Below are positions 50,902 through 60,096 of a stretch of DNA of 64,000 bases, piece by piece; within the stretch, counting starts at the first letter, position 1, and each line of letters begins with the position of its first letter. The stretch spans positions 682,001 to 746,000 of the forward strand of contig CAVQYZ010000001.1 in NCBI GenBank assembly GCA_963718405.1, given 5' to 3'. The DNA is from Bog-756 sp963718405. Lineage in GTDB: Bacteria > Actinomycetota > Acidimicrobiia > Acidimicrobiales > RAAP-2. The notes under the pieces were generated by a model. It was not told the origin of the DNA, did not search any database, and worked only from the letters and a program-made list of their open reading frames with translations. The position numbers and the translations under genes are program-made.

Positions 50902-52206
50902 GTGGTCGTGCCGGACGACGAGCCCATCGACGGTGAGCTTCACGACCAGGCCCTGGCCCGGGTGCACGCCCTGTTGTTGGACCTCGGGTGCACCAACGAG
51001 GAGATCGACCGGGCCGTGGCCGACGATGTGGTCGATCTCTTGGTGGTGGACCGGATGGTGGTGCCGTCCAGGGTCCGCCTCACTCCCGAGCAGGTGACCG
51101 AGACCACCGACATCCCCCTGGACCTGGCCCGCCGGTTCTGGAGGGCCCTGGGCTTCACCGATGTGGACGACGACGAGGCTGTCTTCACCGACCTGGATAT
51201 CGAGGCGGTCCGACTGTTCCAGACCATGGTGGACATGGACATGGTCGACGTGGACAGCGCCGTCAAGATGGCCCGGGTCATCGGGACGTCGATGGCCCGG
51301 ATCGCCGAGGCGGAGACGGCACCGGGCTCCACGCCCATCCTGACCTCGTCGGGGGACAGTGTGATCGACGCCGACCAGTTCGCCCGACGCGCCGGCACCT
51401 CGCTCCCGGCCATGGGTCGGCTGTTGGAGTATGTGTGGCGACGCCACTTGGGGGCCGCCACCCGGAGGGCCATGCTCACCCGGACCCGACGCCGCGACGA
51501 GGGGATCAGCCCCGTCATGGCCGTGGGCTTCGCCGACATGGTCGGCTTCACGCTGCTGAGCCAACACCTCGACGACGCCGAGTTGGGGGAAGTGGTGTTG
51601 CGGTTCGAGACTCTGGCCCACGACACGGTGGTGGCCCGCGGCGGTCGGGTGGTCAAGATGATCGGCGACGAGGCCATGTTCGTGGTCCAGACGGCCGCCG
51701 GCGCCGCCGAGATCGGGCTGAGCCTGGCCGAGGCCTACGCCGGGGACCAACTGCTCTCCGATGTCCGGGTGGCGCTGGCCTACGGGCCGGTGCTGGTCCA
51801 GGACGGGGACTTCTACGGAACGGTGGTCAACCTGGCCAGCCGGCTGGTGGCGGTGGCCAATCCGGGCACCGTGCTCATCTCCGACGAGCTGCGGTCCGCC
51901 CTCGAGGCCGAGGGCGCCACCGAGTTCACCGCCCGGGCCATCCGCAACCGCACCCTCAAGGACATCGGCCGGGTCCAGGCGTGGAAGCTGTCCCGGGTCG
52001 GCGTGGAGCCCGGTGCCGACCGCCGGCGCACCACGAGGTGGGAGCGGCTCAGCGAGGTTGTACGCGACCTCGAGGAGCTGCGCGACGCCGGTGAGCGGGT
52101 GGTGCATGGATCCCGGCGGTCTGGACGACGGTGTGTCCTCAACCGAGCAGCAGTCGTCGGGTTCAGCCGCCGTCGAACCGGGCGGTGGCGATCCCGTGGC
52201 CGGTGA
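50902..52206 (+). CDS. Class III adenylate/guanylate cyclase with N-terminal regulatory domain
   Basis: The protein of about 430 residues has an N-terminal helical domain (about 1-180) like the regulatory domain of mycobacterial Rv1264-type, pH-responsive cyclases, then the catalytic domain. Metal-binding Asp residues lie in Phe-Ala-Asp-Met-Val-Gly-Phe-Thr and Gly-Asp-Glu-Ala-Met-Phe; the Asn/Arg pair is in Val-Asn-Leu-Ala-Ser-Arg-Leu. So cAMP synthesis is likely. The C-terminal 50 residues are Arg-rich and overlap the convergent mannosidase gene by 44 bases, so the true stop may differ. It starts with a GTG. Confidence 0.85.
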   Translation: MVVPDDEPIDGELHDQALARVHALLLDLGCTNEEIDRAVADDVVDLLVVDRMVVPSRVRLTPEQVTETTDIPLDLARRFWRALGFTDVDDDEAVFTDLDIEAVRLFQTMVDMDMVDVDSAVKMARVIGTSMARIAEAETAPGSTPILTSSGDSVIDADQFARRAGTSLPAMGRLLEYVWRRHLGAATRRAMLTRTRRRDEGISPVMAVGFADMVGFTLLSQHLDDAELGEVVLRFETLAHDTVVARGGRVVKMIGDEAMFVVQTAAGAAEIGLSLAEAYAGDQLLSDVRVALAYGPVLVQDGDFYGTVVNLASRLVAVANPGTVLISDELRSALEAEGATEFTARAIRNRTLKDIGRVQAWKLSRVGVEPGADRRRTTRWERLSEVVRDLEELRDAGERVVHGSRRSGRRCVLNRAAVVGFSRRRTGRWRSRGR

Positions 52207-54883
52207 GCTCGAACCTTCCCTCGAAGGGAGCGACCGGTCGGCCCGCCAAGTCGACCAGCCAACCTGACCGGCCCGGGAGCTCGACCGAGGTGGGCTCCGC
52301 TCGCGGGTTGAATACCCGCACTTCGAGGCGTCCGGCCTGGCGTCGGACCGCGGAGACCTCGGCGCCCCGCACCGTCAGCTCTGAACCCCGGTCGGCCCGC
52401 ACGCCCCCGCCGAACGAGGCCGTGGCCACCAGGGGATCGAGCACCTGGTCGGCCAGCCGGTACGGGTCGGTCTCGCTGACGGCGATGGCGTAGCTCACAT
52501 CCACCGGCCCGATCATCTGTGCCCTCTCCAGAGCGGTCATGGGCCCGGCGGTCATGGGCCGGGTGGTCATGCCCATCCGTGACAGCATGCCCGTGGAGCG
52601 CAGCACGGTCAGGGCCAGCGTGGAGGCCCGGGCGATGGTCCCGTCGTCGGGCCCACCCTCGATGTCGATCAACTCGTACTCGAGGAGGCCCTCGTGGACC
52701 ACGGTGAGGCCGCCACTGGACACGAAGCGACGGGACGGGAAGGTGGGCGTGGGAAACTCCTCGAGCCGTCCCTCGGCCACCAGGCCCCGCTCCACGATGG
52801 TGAAGGCACATTCGGCCCGTGAGATCGAATCGGGGCGGGGCAGAGGCAGATGGACCCGCACCCGATGGTCTCTCGACGGGTTCACGAAGTGGGTCCGGAC
52901 CCGGACCACCTCTTCGTCGGCCCGCACCTCGAGGGTGGTTTTCACTGTCACCTGATGGCTGCCGGTCCTCGACTTGGTGGCCTCGTCCACCCGGTCGGGC
53001 CACTCGTAGACCGAGGTGATGGTCACATCGGCCCGCACCGGTCCCTGGTCACCGATCTCCACCGTCACCGAGTCCGGGGTGTCGACCACGGTGTCGACGG
53101 TCGGCGGCGAGTAGTTGTAGGTGTCCCCGAAGTCACCGCTGTCGACCAGTCGGCCGAACCCGGGCACCCCGTTGAGGGCGAAGGTGCCGTTGTCAGTGTC
53201 GATGGTTGCCGTGACCAGGCCGTTGCCTACCGTGACCGAGTCCGGACCCTCGGCTGTCACGACCGGGTGAACCAGCGGTGCGGGATCGAACCGGGCCCAT
53301 CCGAAACCGGGGACTTCCACCTGGCGGGCCAGCAGCCGCCGGAAGGGTGGTTGCTGCAGTGACAGGCGGACCTCCGTCTCCGGTCGGGCGCTCAGCCGCG
53401 AGTACAGCTCCCGCTTTATCTCCTCGACCGGCACCCCGTCCCGGGGTTCGGTGCCGATGACCAGGGTGATGTCCAGGCCCGTGGGGTCCTCGGCCAGGGA
53501 GACGTCGGTGATGTAGGTGTCGACGTCGAGGCGGGCCCCCTGGATGAGCCCGAGCATGCTGCGCACGGTGGCCCCGTCGAGGGTGATCGAACCGGGCAGA
53601 CCGGCCCGTTCGGACAGGACCTGGACGTGGGGGCCGGGCTCGCCGACGGCCGGCACCACCACCTCGACCAGGCCCCCGCGGTCCTGGGCCGACGGGTTGA
53701 CCACCACCGGCCCGGCCTCAGCCATGGATCGCCCCACGGCGGCCAGGGCTTCGTCGGACAGGGCCTGGCCGATGTGGCGGGCTTCGGCGTAGCGGTGGAG
53801 CACCGTGTCGACCACGTCGTCGACCGAGCAGGCGCACACCGAGTCGTGTGCCGAGTTGCGGATCATGTGGGTCCAGGCCACGTCCAAAAAGGGAGCCGGC
53901 CAGGCTCCGGCTGACAGGAACAGGGCCGACAGCGGCTCGGCCATGCGCTCGATCCACCGTTCGGCCCGCGCCGCCGCCTGCTTCACGTCGACCCGGTTGG
54001 AGGCCACCCCCATGAGCAGGTTCGACCGCGCCCCCGAGCGCAGCTCACCGTGCCACTCCGGCAGGCCGGCCCGGGGGGCGCCTGCCAGGTAGGCCGGCAG
54101 CGACGAGATGGACAGTTCGAACTCGTCCTGGATCTCGTTGAACTCGGCCACCACCCTCCCCAACCACGGTTGGGGTGGTTGGTGGTCGGTACCGTTCATC
54201 ACCAGGAGCGGATCGTCCGGGGCGAGGAAGGAGGCGAACTCCTCGGTGAGGGTGCGCACCCTACGGCCCAGCGCCTTGGCGTCCGCCGGCAGGGCCGCCC
54301 CGTTGCCGTACCCGGCCACCAGGTACTCGGCCCGCACCCGGGAGCCGTCCGGGGCGTGCCAGACGAACGCCGTGCCGTCGACCGTCGAGGGCACCCCTCT
54401 CCACACCACGGCGTGCTCGAATCCCGCCTGAGCCAAAATCTGGGGCATCTGGGCGATGTGTCCGAACATGTCCGGCAGGTACCCCACATCCATCACGCCA
54501 CCGAGGGTGTTGCCCCGGCCGATGCCCTTTTGCAGGTTGCGCACGATGGTCTCGCCCGACACCAGGAACTCGTCCATCAGGATGTACCACGGGCCCACGG
54601 TGATCCGTCCCGCTGCGGTCAGGGCCTCCAGGCGACTGCGGTTCTCCGGCCGGATCTCCAGGTAGTCGTCGACCACCGCCAACTGCCCGTCCAGCAGGAA
54701 GTGGGTGAACGAGCTGTCCTGTTCCATCAGGTCCAGCAGTCCGTCGATGAGGCGGACCAACCGGATCCGGAAGGTCTGGAACGGGTCGTACCACTCGCGG
54801 TCCCAATGGGTGTGGGGCACCACCACCACCCGCCGGGAAGCCACCGGCCTCTCCACATCCGTTTCGTCGGGAGCGGTGCTCAC
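52163..54883 (-). CDS. GH38-family alpha-mannosidase
   Basis: The 906-residue enzyme has the GH38 N-terminal domain with metal-binding His-Thr-His-Trp-Asp (24-28), the nucleophile Asp138 in Tyr-Leu-Pro-Asp-Met-Phe-Gly-His, and the metal-side His-Asp-Ser near residue 343. The alpha-mannosidase middle domain and long C-terminal beta domain follow. It removes alpha-linked mannose from glycans or glycosides, inside the cell since no signal peptide is seen; mannosylglycerate-type substrates are also possible. The gene is coupled by 4 bases to the small gene upstream and overlaps the cyclase 3' end. Confidence 0.93.
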   Translation of the reverse strand: MSTAPDETDVERPVASRRVVVVPHTHWDREWYDPFQTFRIRLVRLIDGLLDLMEQDSSFTHFLLDGQLAVVDDYLEIRPENRSRLEALTAAGRITVGPWYILMDEFLVSGETIVRNLQKGIGRGNTLGGVMDVGYLPDMFGHIAQMPQILAQAGFEHAVVWRGVPSTVDGTAFVWHAPDGSRVRAEYLVAGYGNGAALPADAKALGRRVRTLTEEFASFLAPDDPLLVMNGTDHQPPQPWLGRVVAEFNEIQDEFELSISSLPAYLAGAPRAGLPEWHGELRSGARSNLLMGVASNRVDVKQAAARAERWIERMAEPLSALFLSAGAWPAPFLDVAWTHMIRNSAHDSVCACSVDDVVDTVLHRYAEARHIGQALSDEALAAVGRSMAEAGPVVVNPSAQDRGGLVEVVVPAVGEPGPHVQVLSERAGLPGSITLDGATVRSMLGLIQGARLDVDTYITDVSLAEDPTGLDITLVIGTEPRDGVPVEEIKRELYSRLSARPETEVRLSLQQPPFRRLLARQVEVPGFGWARFDPAPLVHPVVTAEGPDSVTVGNGLVTATIDTDNGTFALNGVPGFGRLVDSGDFGDTYNYSPPTVDTVVDTPDSVTVEIGDQGPVRADVTITSVYEWPDRVDEATKSRTGSHQVTVKTTLEVRADEEVVRVRTHFVNPSRDHRVRVHLPLPRPDSISRAECAFTIVERGLVAEGRLEEFPTPTFPSRRFVSSGGLTVVHEGLLEYELIDIEGGPDDGTIARASTLALTVLRSTGMLSRMGMTTRPMTAGPMTALERAQMIGPVDVSYAIAVSETDPYRLADQVLDPLVATASFGGGVRADRGSELTVRGAEVSAVRRQAGRLEVRVFNPRAEPTSVELPGRSGWLVDLAGRPVAPFEGRFELTGHGIATARFDGG

Positions 54884-55134
54884 GAGGACAGCGGCCCGTA
54901 CTCCGCTTCGTAGGCCTGGAGCTCACCGAGCAGCCGCTCGGCCTCCTGGGTGGTCTGGGCGTTGCCGCGGCCCTGGTGGTCGGTGAAGAAGGCCAACCCC
55001 AGCTCCCGGAGCAGGCCATCGGCCCGGTGCTTGGCCTGGGCCGCGTCCAGCTTGGCCTGCCCGGCCTTGCCTGCTTCGCCGGCTTTGGCCAGACCGACCT
55101 CGGCCGACGCCTTGACCTTGTCCATCAGTCCCAT
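54880..55134 (-). CDS. Small Ala/Lys-rich helical protein, unknown
   Basis: The 84-residue protein is highly helical, with Ala/Gly/Lys-rich heptad-like sequence in the first 45 residues and a Leu-rich second half ending Tyr-Gly-Pro-Leu-Ser-Ser. It resembles small actinobacterial proteins of unknown function that begin with Met-Gly-Leu-Met-Asp-Lys-Val-Lys. The stop overlaps the ATG of the mannosidase gene, so it is the first gene of that operon. Confidence 0.72.
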   Translation of the reverse strand: MGLMDKVKASAEVGLAKAGEAGKAGQAKLDAAQAKHRADGLLRELGLAFFTDHQGRGNAQTTQEAERLLGELQAYEAEYGPLSS

Positions 55135-55363
55135 CGAGTGCTCCCCTCATCGCGCACTCCACCGGTGTAGCAGATCTGCTTCCTGAATTGCATGGAACGG
55201 GTCACCACTCTGCGGCCTCGGGCACCTTCGGGGCCCGAGGTGACTGGGGCAGACTGGGGCGGTCGCTCCCGAGACCGGGAGGTCGCGCAAAGGAGCCAGG
55301 TGGTGTCGATCCGGGTGGTGGCGATACGGCGGACGCCACGGGGCGCGGCACCAGGAGGGCGCC

Positions 55364-56920
55364 GTGCGGCCCTGGCGTGACCACCTGCCGGCGGGCTCCC
55401 ACTTCGCCCTCTCGGACCTGGCCTCGTCCGGCACCCTGTTGCGGGCGTGGTCGGCCCAGTGGGAGGCCCGGCCCGGGGCACCGCTGTGGCTGGACACCCG
55501 TGGCGACCATCGACCGGCGCTACCCGGGTCATCTACCCCGGGCGGTCCGTGGTGGACGGCGGGGGAGTTCGACGCCGCCACGCGACAGGTGGCCGGGCGT
55601 CTCCAAGGGGCCGGGCTGCCACCGGGCGGGCGGGTGGTGTGGTCGACCTCGTCGTCGGTGCCCGCCCTGGTGGCCCACGTGGCCGCCCTCCGGGCCGGGC
55701 TGGTGGTGGTGCCGGCCAACCCGGCCTACTCGCGGCGGGAGCTGGAGCACATCGTGTCCGACGTGCGTCCGGTGGCCGCCGTGGTCGAGCGGGTCGACCA
55801 GGCCCAGTGGGTGCGGTCCGCGGCCCCCGGACCGGTGGTCGTGGTGGGGCCTGAGGTCGATCTCCCTGACGCCGAACCGGGACCGCTCGATGCCACAGGG
55901 CCCGATCAGCCGGCCCTCATCTGCTTCACCTCCGGCACCACCGCCGCACCCAAGGGCGCCGTGCTCACCCACGCCAACCTGTTGGCGGCCACGGAGGCGG
56001 TGAGGGTGGCGTGGCGGTGGACGGCCGACGACCGGCTGGTCCACTGCCTGCCGGTCTTCCACGCTCACGGACTGTGTGTGGGGGTCTACGGGACCCTGCT
56101 GGCCGGGGCTTCGGCCGTCCTGCTCCCCGGTTTCGACCCCGGTGCCGTGGTGGAGGCCGCCCGGTCCAGTGAGGCCTCGCTGTTCTTCGGGGTGCCCACC
56201 ATGTACCACCGGCTGGTGGCCTCGGGCCGGGCCGGGGACCTGGCCGGCCTCCGGCTCTGCGTGTCCGGCTCGGCACCGCTGTCGGCGGAACTGCACGCCT
56301 CGGCCAGCGTCGCCATCGGTTCGGCGGTGCTCGAACGGTTCGGTATGACCGAGACCCTCATGAACGTGTCCAATCCCTACGAGGGGCCGCGGCGGGCCGG
56401 CACGGTCGGATTCCCGCTGCCCGGGGTGGAGGTCCGCCTGCGCGACGACGGGGAGATCCTGGTCCGTGGGCCCAACGTGTTCGGTGGGTACTGGGAGCGC
56501 CCGGCGGCCGACGCCGACGCCTTCCTGCCGGCCGACGACGGCGGGTCTGCATGGTTCCGCACCGGTGACATCGGGGCCGACGTCGATGGGTACCTGGTCA
56601 TCCGGGGGCGGTCGAAGGAGCTGATCATCACCGGGGGCATGAACGTCTTCCCCGGCGAGGTCGAGGACGTGCTGACCGGCCATCCCCTGGTGGCCGAGGT
56701 GGCGGTGGCCGGCACGCCGTCCGAGGAGTGGGGCGAGGTGGTCACGGCGTACGTGGTGGCCGACGGACGGTCGCCTTCGCTGGCCGAGCTGGTGGCGTTC
56801 AGCTCTGCCACCCTGGCGCCCTACAAGCGGCCCCGGGCGCTGCACGTGGTGCGAGGAGCTACCCCGCAATGCGCTGGGAAAAGTGGTGCGAAGCCAGCTG
56901 GCGCCCTGACCACGAGGTAG
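55364..56920 (+). CDS. AMP-dependent acyl-CoA synthetase, C-terminus frameshifted
   Basis: The 518-residue ANL-superfamily ligase activates a carboxylate as acyl-AMP and transfers it to CoA. It shows the P-loop Phe-Thr-Ser-Gly-Thr-Thr-Ala-Ala-Pro-Lys-Gly, Tyr-Asn/Gly-like Arg-Phe-Gly-Met-Thr-Glu-Thr and the hinge Tyr-Leu-Val-Ile-Arg-Gly-Arg-Ser-Lys-Glu. The last 20 residues differ from the family. In the next frame the expected Leu-Pro-Arg-Asn-Ala-Leu-Gly-Lys (catalytic Lys) and a TGA at 56907-56909 appear, so one base is probably missing near 56855. The substrate is unknown; malonyl- or medium-chain acids are possible. Confidence 0.88.
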   Translation: MRPWRDHLPAGSHFALSDLASSGTLLRAWSAQWEARPGAPLWLDTRGDHRPALPGSSTPGGPWWTAGEFDAATRQVAGRLQGAGLPPGGRVVWSTSSSVPALVAHVAALRAGLVVVPANPAYSRRELEHIVSDVRPVAAVVERVDQAQWVRSAAPGPVVVVGPEVDLPDAEPGPLDATGPDQPALICFTSGTTAAPKGAVLTHANLLAATEAVRVAWRWTADDRLVHCLPVFHAHGLCVGVYGTLLAGASAVLLPGFDPGAVVEAARSSEASLFFGVPTMYHRLVASGRAGDLAGLRLCVSGSAPLSAELHASASVAIGSAVLERFGMTETLMNVSNPYEGPRRAGTVGFPLPGVEVRLRDDGEILVRGPNVFGGYWERPAADADAFLPADDGGSAWFRTGDIGADVDGYLVIRGRSKELIITGGMNVFPGEVEDVLTGHPLVAEVAVAGTPSEEWGEVVTAYVVADGRSPSLAELVAFSSATLAPYKRPRALHVVRGATPQCAGKSGAKPAGALTTR

Positions 56921-56971
56921 GTTCGCGCCGGTGGGAGAACGGATCGACACCTGTGGGATCGCATCACCGCG

Positions 56972-57700
56972 GTGACCGCTGTCAAGCCTGCACCACGGGC
57001 CCGTCGCCGCAAGTGGCCCAACGACCGGGTCGAGCGGGCCCTGGCCGACGAGGGGTTCGAGTCCGTGGCGGGGTTGGACGAAGTCGGGCGGGGTGCATGG
57101 GCCGGACCGGTATCGGTGGGCGTGGTGGTGATCCCGATCGGGGTGAGAGCGCCCAAGGGGCTGTGCGACTCGAAGCTGCTCGACGAGGAGCGCCGGGAGG
57201 CGCTCTTTCCCAAGGTGACCAAGTGGTGCACGGCCTGGTCGGTGGGTCACGCCGAGCCCGTGGAGTGCGACCGGTTGGGCATGACCGCGGCGCTGCGGTT
57301 GGCGGCCCAGCGGGCCCTGACCGGGCTCGAGGCCCCTCCTCAGGTGGTGGCCATGGATGGTCCGTTCGACTACGTGAGCGAGCCGGCCGTACCTGACGGG
57401 GAAGGCTCTGAGCCTGCGCCTTACGAGGACTCCCGGCCGGCCCTGGCCATCGCGACGCCCGAGATCCGCAACGTGGTCAAAGGCGACCTCACCTGCGTCT
57501 CCATCGCCGCCGCCTCCATCGTGGCCAAGGTCACCCGGGACCGGCTCATGCGTTCGATGTCGGCCAGCTTCCCGGCCTTCGACTTCCATCGCAACAAGGG
57601 ATACCCCTCACCGGTGCACCGCACGGCTCTGGCCGGATTCGGCCTCACCTCGTTGCACCGGCGTTCGTGGTCGTACGTCGACGAACTGGCCTTCCGTTAG
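56972..57700 (+). CDS. rnhB: Ribonuclease HII
   Basis: RNase HII removes ribonucleotides and RNA from RNA/DNA hybrids. The 242-residue protein has the first catalytic Asp-Glu pair in Gly-Leu-Asp-Glu-Val-Gly-Arg-Gly-Ala-Trp-Ala-Gly-Pro, Cys-Asp-Ser-Lys-Leu-Leu, Met-Asp-Gly for the next Asp, and Lys-Gly-Asp near residue 170 with Ala-Ala-Ser-Ile-Val-Ala-Lys-Val-Thr-Arg-Asp. The sequence ends with the usual Lys-Gly-Tyr-Pro-Ser and His-Arg-Arg-Ser-Trp. It starts with a GTG shortly after the synthetase gene and is convergent with the dehydrogenase gene. Confidence 0.95.
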   Translation: MTAVKPAPRARRRKWPNDRVERALADEGFESVAGLDEVGRGAWAGPVSVGVVVIPIGVRAPKGLCDSKLLDEERREALFPKVTKWCTAWSVGHAEPVECDRLGMTAALRLAAQRALTGLEAPPQVVAMDGPFDYVSEPAVPDGEGSEPAPYEDSRPALAIATPEIRNVVKGDLTCVSIAAASIVAKVTRDRLMRSMSASFPAFDFHRNKGYPSPVHRTALAGFGLTSLHRRSWSYVDELAFR

Positions 57701-57742
57701 ATCCTCGACGTCACCACCCGGTGGTCGGCCCCCCCGGCGAGG

Positions 57743-59023
57743 TCAAGAGGTCTTGGCCGGCTCCTTGGGGGAGGGGTCCTTGGGTAGGCCGAGCACCCGT
57801 TCGCCGATGATGTTGCGCAGGATCTCATCGGTGCCGCCGGCGATCCGCATCCCGGGCACCCCGAGGAGGAACTCCGACCAGGCGTAGGTGCCCCACGCCC
57901 CGGTGTCGGCCACCAGGGCCGGCCCGAGGAGGGTGGACACCACTTCGTAGGTGCGGACCATGTTGGCGGTCAGTGACAACTTGGCCAGTGACATCTCCGG
58001 CCCTGGCAGCTGGCCGACGGCGATCTTGGCCATGGCCCGCAGGTTGTTGTACCGGGCCACGTGCTCGTTGACGATAGATGGTGGCGATCTGCTGGCGGAC
58101 CAGTGGGTCCCCGGCGCGGCCCACCTCCCGGGCCATCTCGATCAACCGGGTGGTGGGCGGCACACCCACACCACCACCACCGCCTCCGATGGCGGCCCGC
58201 TCGTTCATCAAGGTGGTCAGAGCGACGGTCCACCCGCCGTTGACGTCGCCCAACCGATGGGAGTCGGGCACCCGGACGTCGGTGAAGAAGACCTCGTTGA
58301 AGGTGGAGCCTCCGGTCATCTGGCGCAGCGGCCGCACCTCGACCCCCGGGGCATGCATGTCCACCACGAAGCCGGTCAGGCCGCGATGCTTCTCCAGCCC
58401 GGGATCGGTGCGGCAGATGATCTCGCCGATGTCGGACACCTGGGCCCCCGACGTCCAGACCTTCTGGCCGTTGATGATCCACTCGTCGCCGTCGCGGACC
58501 GCACGGGTCTGCAGTGAGGCCAGGTCCGAACCCGAGGACGGCTCGCTGAACAGTTGGCAGCCGACGATGTCCCCCCGGTACATCTTGCGCAGGTAGGCCT
58601 CTTTCACCTCGTCGGTGGCGTGAGCCAGGATGGTCGGCGCCACCATGCCCAGCCCGATCCCGTACACGGCCATGGACGGGGTCCGTAGTCGGCCGCCACG
58701 GTGGCGTAGATGCGCTGGTACTCACGGCCCAGTCCGCGACCGCCATACTCCGGTGGTCCGGTGATCCATCCGAACCCGGCATCGAACACCGTCTGGGCCC
58801 AGGCCCGGGCGGCCTCGACGTCAGCGGCCTCCTCTTCCGGCGTGCGCTCGGGAAACAGGCCGACGCTGTCGGAGCCCTGACCCCACACGAAGGTCTCCGT
58901 CGGTCGCTTGGAGGCGTGGGCATCGAGGAAGGCCCGGGCCTCGGCCTCGAACTGCTCGGTGGTGATGGTGTCACCACCCCCGGCGGCTCCCGGGCCCTGG
59001 CCGGCCACGACGGTGTCGGTCAT
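57743..59023 (-). pseudogene. Acyl-CoA dehydrogenase, two frameshifts
   Basis: Three consecutive pieces in different frames form one flavin dehydrogenase of about 425 residues, the normal length. The N-terminal helical part with Trp-Ile-Thr-Gly-Pro-Pro-Glu-Tyr-Gly-Gly-Arg-Gly reads to about 58680. The middle domain, with Gln-Leu-Phe-Ser-Glu-Pro-Ser-Ser-Gly-Ser-Asp and Trp-Ile-Ile-Asn-Gly-Gln-Lys-Val-Trp-Thr-Ser, reads to about 58073. The C-terminal helices, with Arg-Ile-Ala-Gly-Gly-Thr-Asp-Glu-Ile-Leu-Arg-Asn-Ile-Ile-Gly, end at 57743. All cofactor-binding parts are present, so indel errors are likely. The acyl chain cannot be told from sequence. Confidence 0.88.
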
Positions 59024-59163
59024 CTTCGCTGCTCCCTTGCTCTGGCGTCTGGTCCTGTGGTCTGAGTCCTGATGCTGGCCCGAGGCGCACGTCGACCGCC
59101 CGGTGGCGGGGCGGCGCGCGAGGGCGATTTGAGGTCAGCGTAACCCTGGGTCCGGCCCTCGGT

Positions 59164-60096
59164 TCAACCCTCGGCCGCCAGCACCGACCGCAAGGCTTCC
59201 TCCAGCTCGGTGTGGGCGAAGGCGTATCCCCGCGATGCCAGCACCGTCGGGAGCACCCGCTGGCCTCCGAGGATGAGCTCGTCGGCCATCTCCGCCCCCA
59301 AGGCCAACCTCAGCGCCACTGATGGCACCGCCAGCACCGTCGGACGGTGCAGGACGGAGCCCAGGGCCCGGGCCAGTTGGGCGTCAGTGGCCGGGTTGGG
59401 CGCGGTGGCATTGACCGGTCCCACCACCGCCTGGTCCTGGAGGCAGTGGAGGATGGCGCCGACCTCGTCGTCCAGGGTGATCCAGCTGCGGTACTGGGCT
59501 CCCGAGCCCATCCGGCCCCCCAGCCCGGCCCGGAACAGCGGGAGTTGCTTTCCCAACGCCCCTCCGTGCCCACTGAGGACGATTCCGGTGCGCAAGGTCA
59601 CCGTGCGGATGCCCCGGCTGATCTCCGAGGTGGCGGCGGCCTCCCAGGCGCGGCACAACGAGGCCAGAAATCCCGAGCCCGACGAGGACGTCTCGGTCAG
59701 CTCCTCGTCACCACGGAGGCCGTAGAAGCCGACCGCCGAGGCGCTGACCAGCACCGGTGGCGGCGTCGGTAGCCGGAGCAGTGCACCCACCAGCAACGAG
59801 GTGGATGCCACCCTGCTGTCGAGGACCAGCCGCTTGCGGGTCGGCGACCACCGCCGGTCGCCGACGCCCGCTCCGGCCAGGTTGACCACGCCGTCGTACG
59901 GGCCGGCCCGTTCCAGTCCCTCCCGGTCCAGGGCCCCGGCGGCCGGGTCCCACGACACATCGGTGATCCCCTCCGGCGTGGGTGCACTCGACGGACTCGT
60001 ACGGACCAGCCGGGTGACCGTGTCATCGGAGGCCCGTAGCCGGTCGACCAGGGCCCGGCCGATGAGCCCCGAGGACCCGGTTATCAGAATGTTCAT
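59164..60096 (-). CDS. TIGR01777-family epimerase (SDR39U1)
   Basis: The 310-residue extended short-chain dehydrogenase-like protein starts Met-Asn-Ile-Leu-Ile-Thr-Gly-Ser-Ser-Gly-Leu-Ile-Gly, the NAD(P)-binding Gly motif. It has Val-Val-Asn-Leu-Ala-Gly-Ala-Gly-Val-Gly-Asp-Arg-Arg-Trp, Ser-Ala-Ser-Ala-Val-Gly-Phe-Tyr-Gly and, near the C-terminus, Asn-Ala-Thr-Ala-Pro-Asn-Pro. Natural substrate is unknown. ATG at 60096 overlaps the hydrolase stop by 4 bases. The longer frame to 60453 is part of the broken hydrolase gene. Confidence 0.9.
   Translation of the reverse strand: MNILITGSSGLIGRALVDRLRASDDTVTRLVRTSPSSAPTPEGITDVSWDPAAGALDREGLERAGPYDGVVNLAGAGVGDRRWSPTRKRLVLDSRVASTSLLVGALLRLPTPPPVLVSASAVGFYGLRGDEELTETSSSGSGFLASLCRAWEAAATSEISRGIRTVTLRTGIVLSGHGGALGKQLPLFRAGLGGRMGSGAQYRSWITLDDEVGAILHCLQDQAVVGPVNATAPNPATDAQLARALGSVLHRPTVLAVPSVALRLALGAEMADELILGGQRVLPTVLASRGYAFAHTELEEALRSVLAAEG

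Noticed and set aside
50809..52107. Minus-strand ORF of 432 codons
   Set aside because: His/Gly/Asp-rich shadow of the cyclase gene, which has intact catalytic motifs.
55529..57589. Minus-strand ORF of 686 codons
   Set aside because: Lies opposite the acyl-CoA synthetase and rnhB genes, both with clear motifs; its own translation shows no domain.
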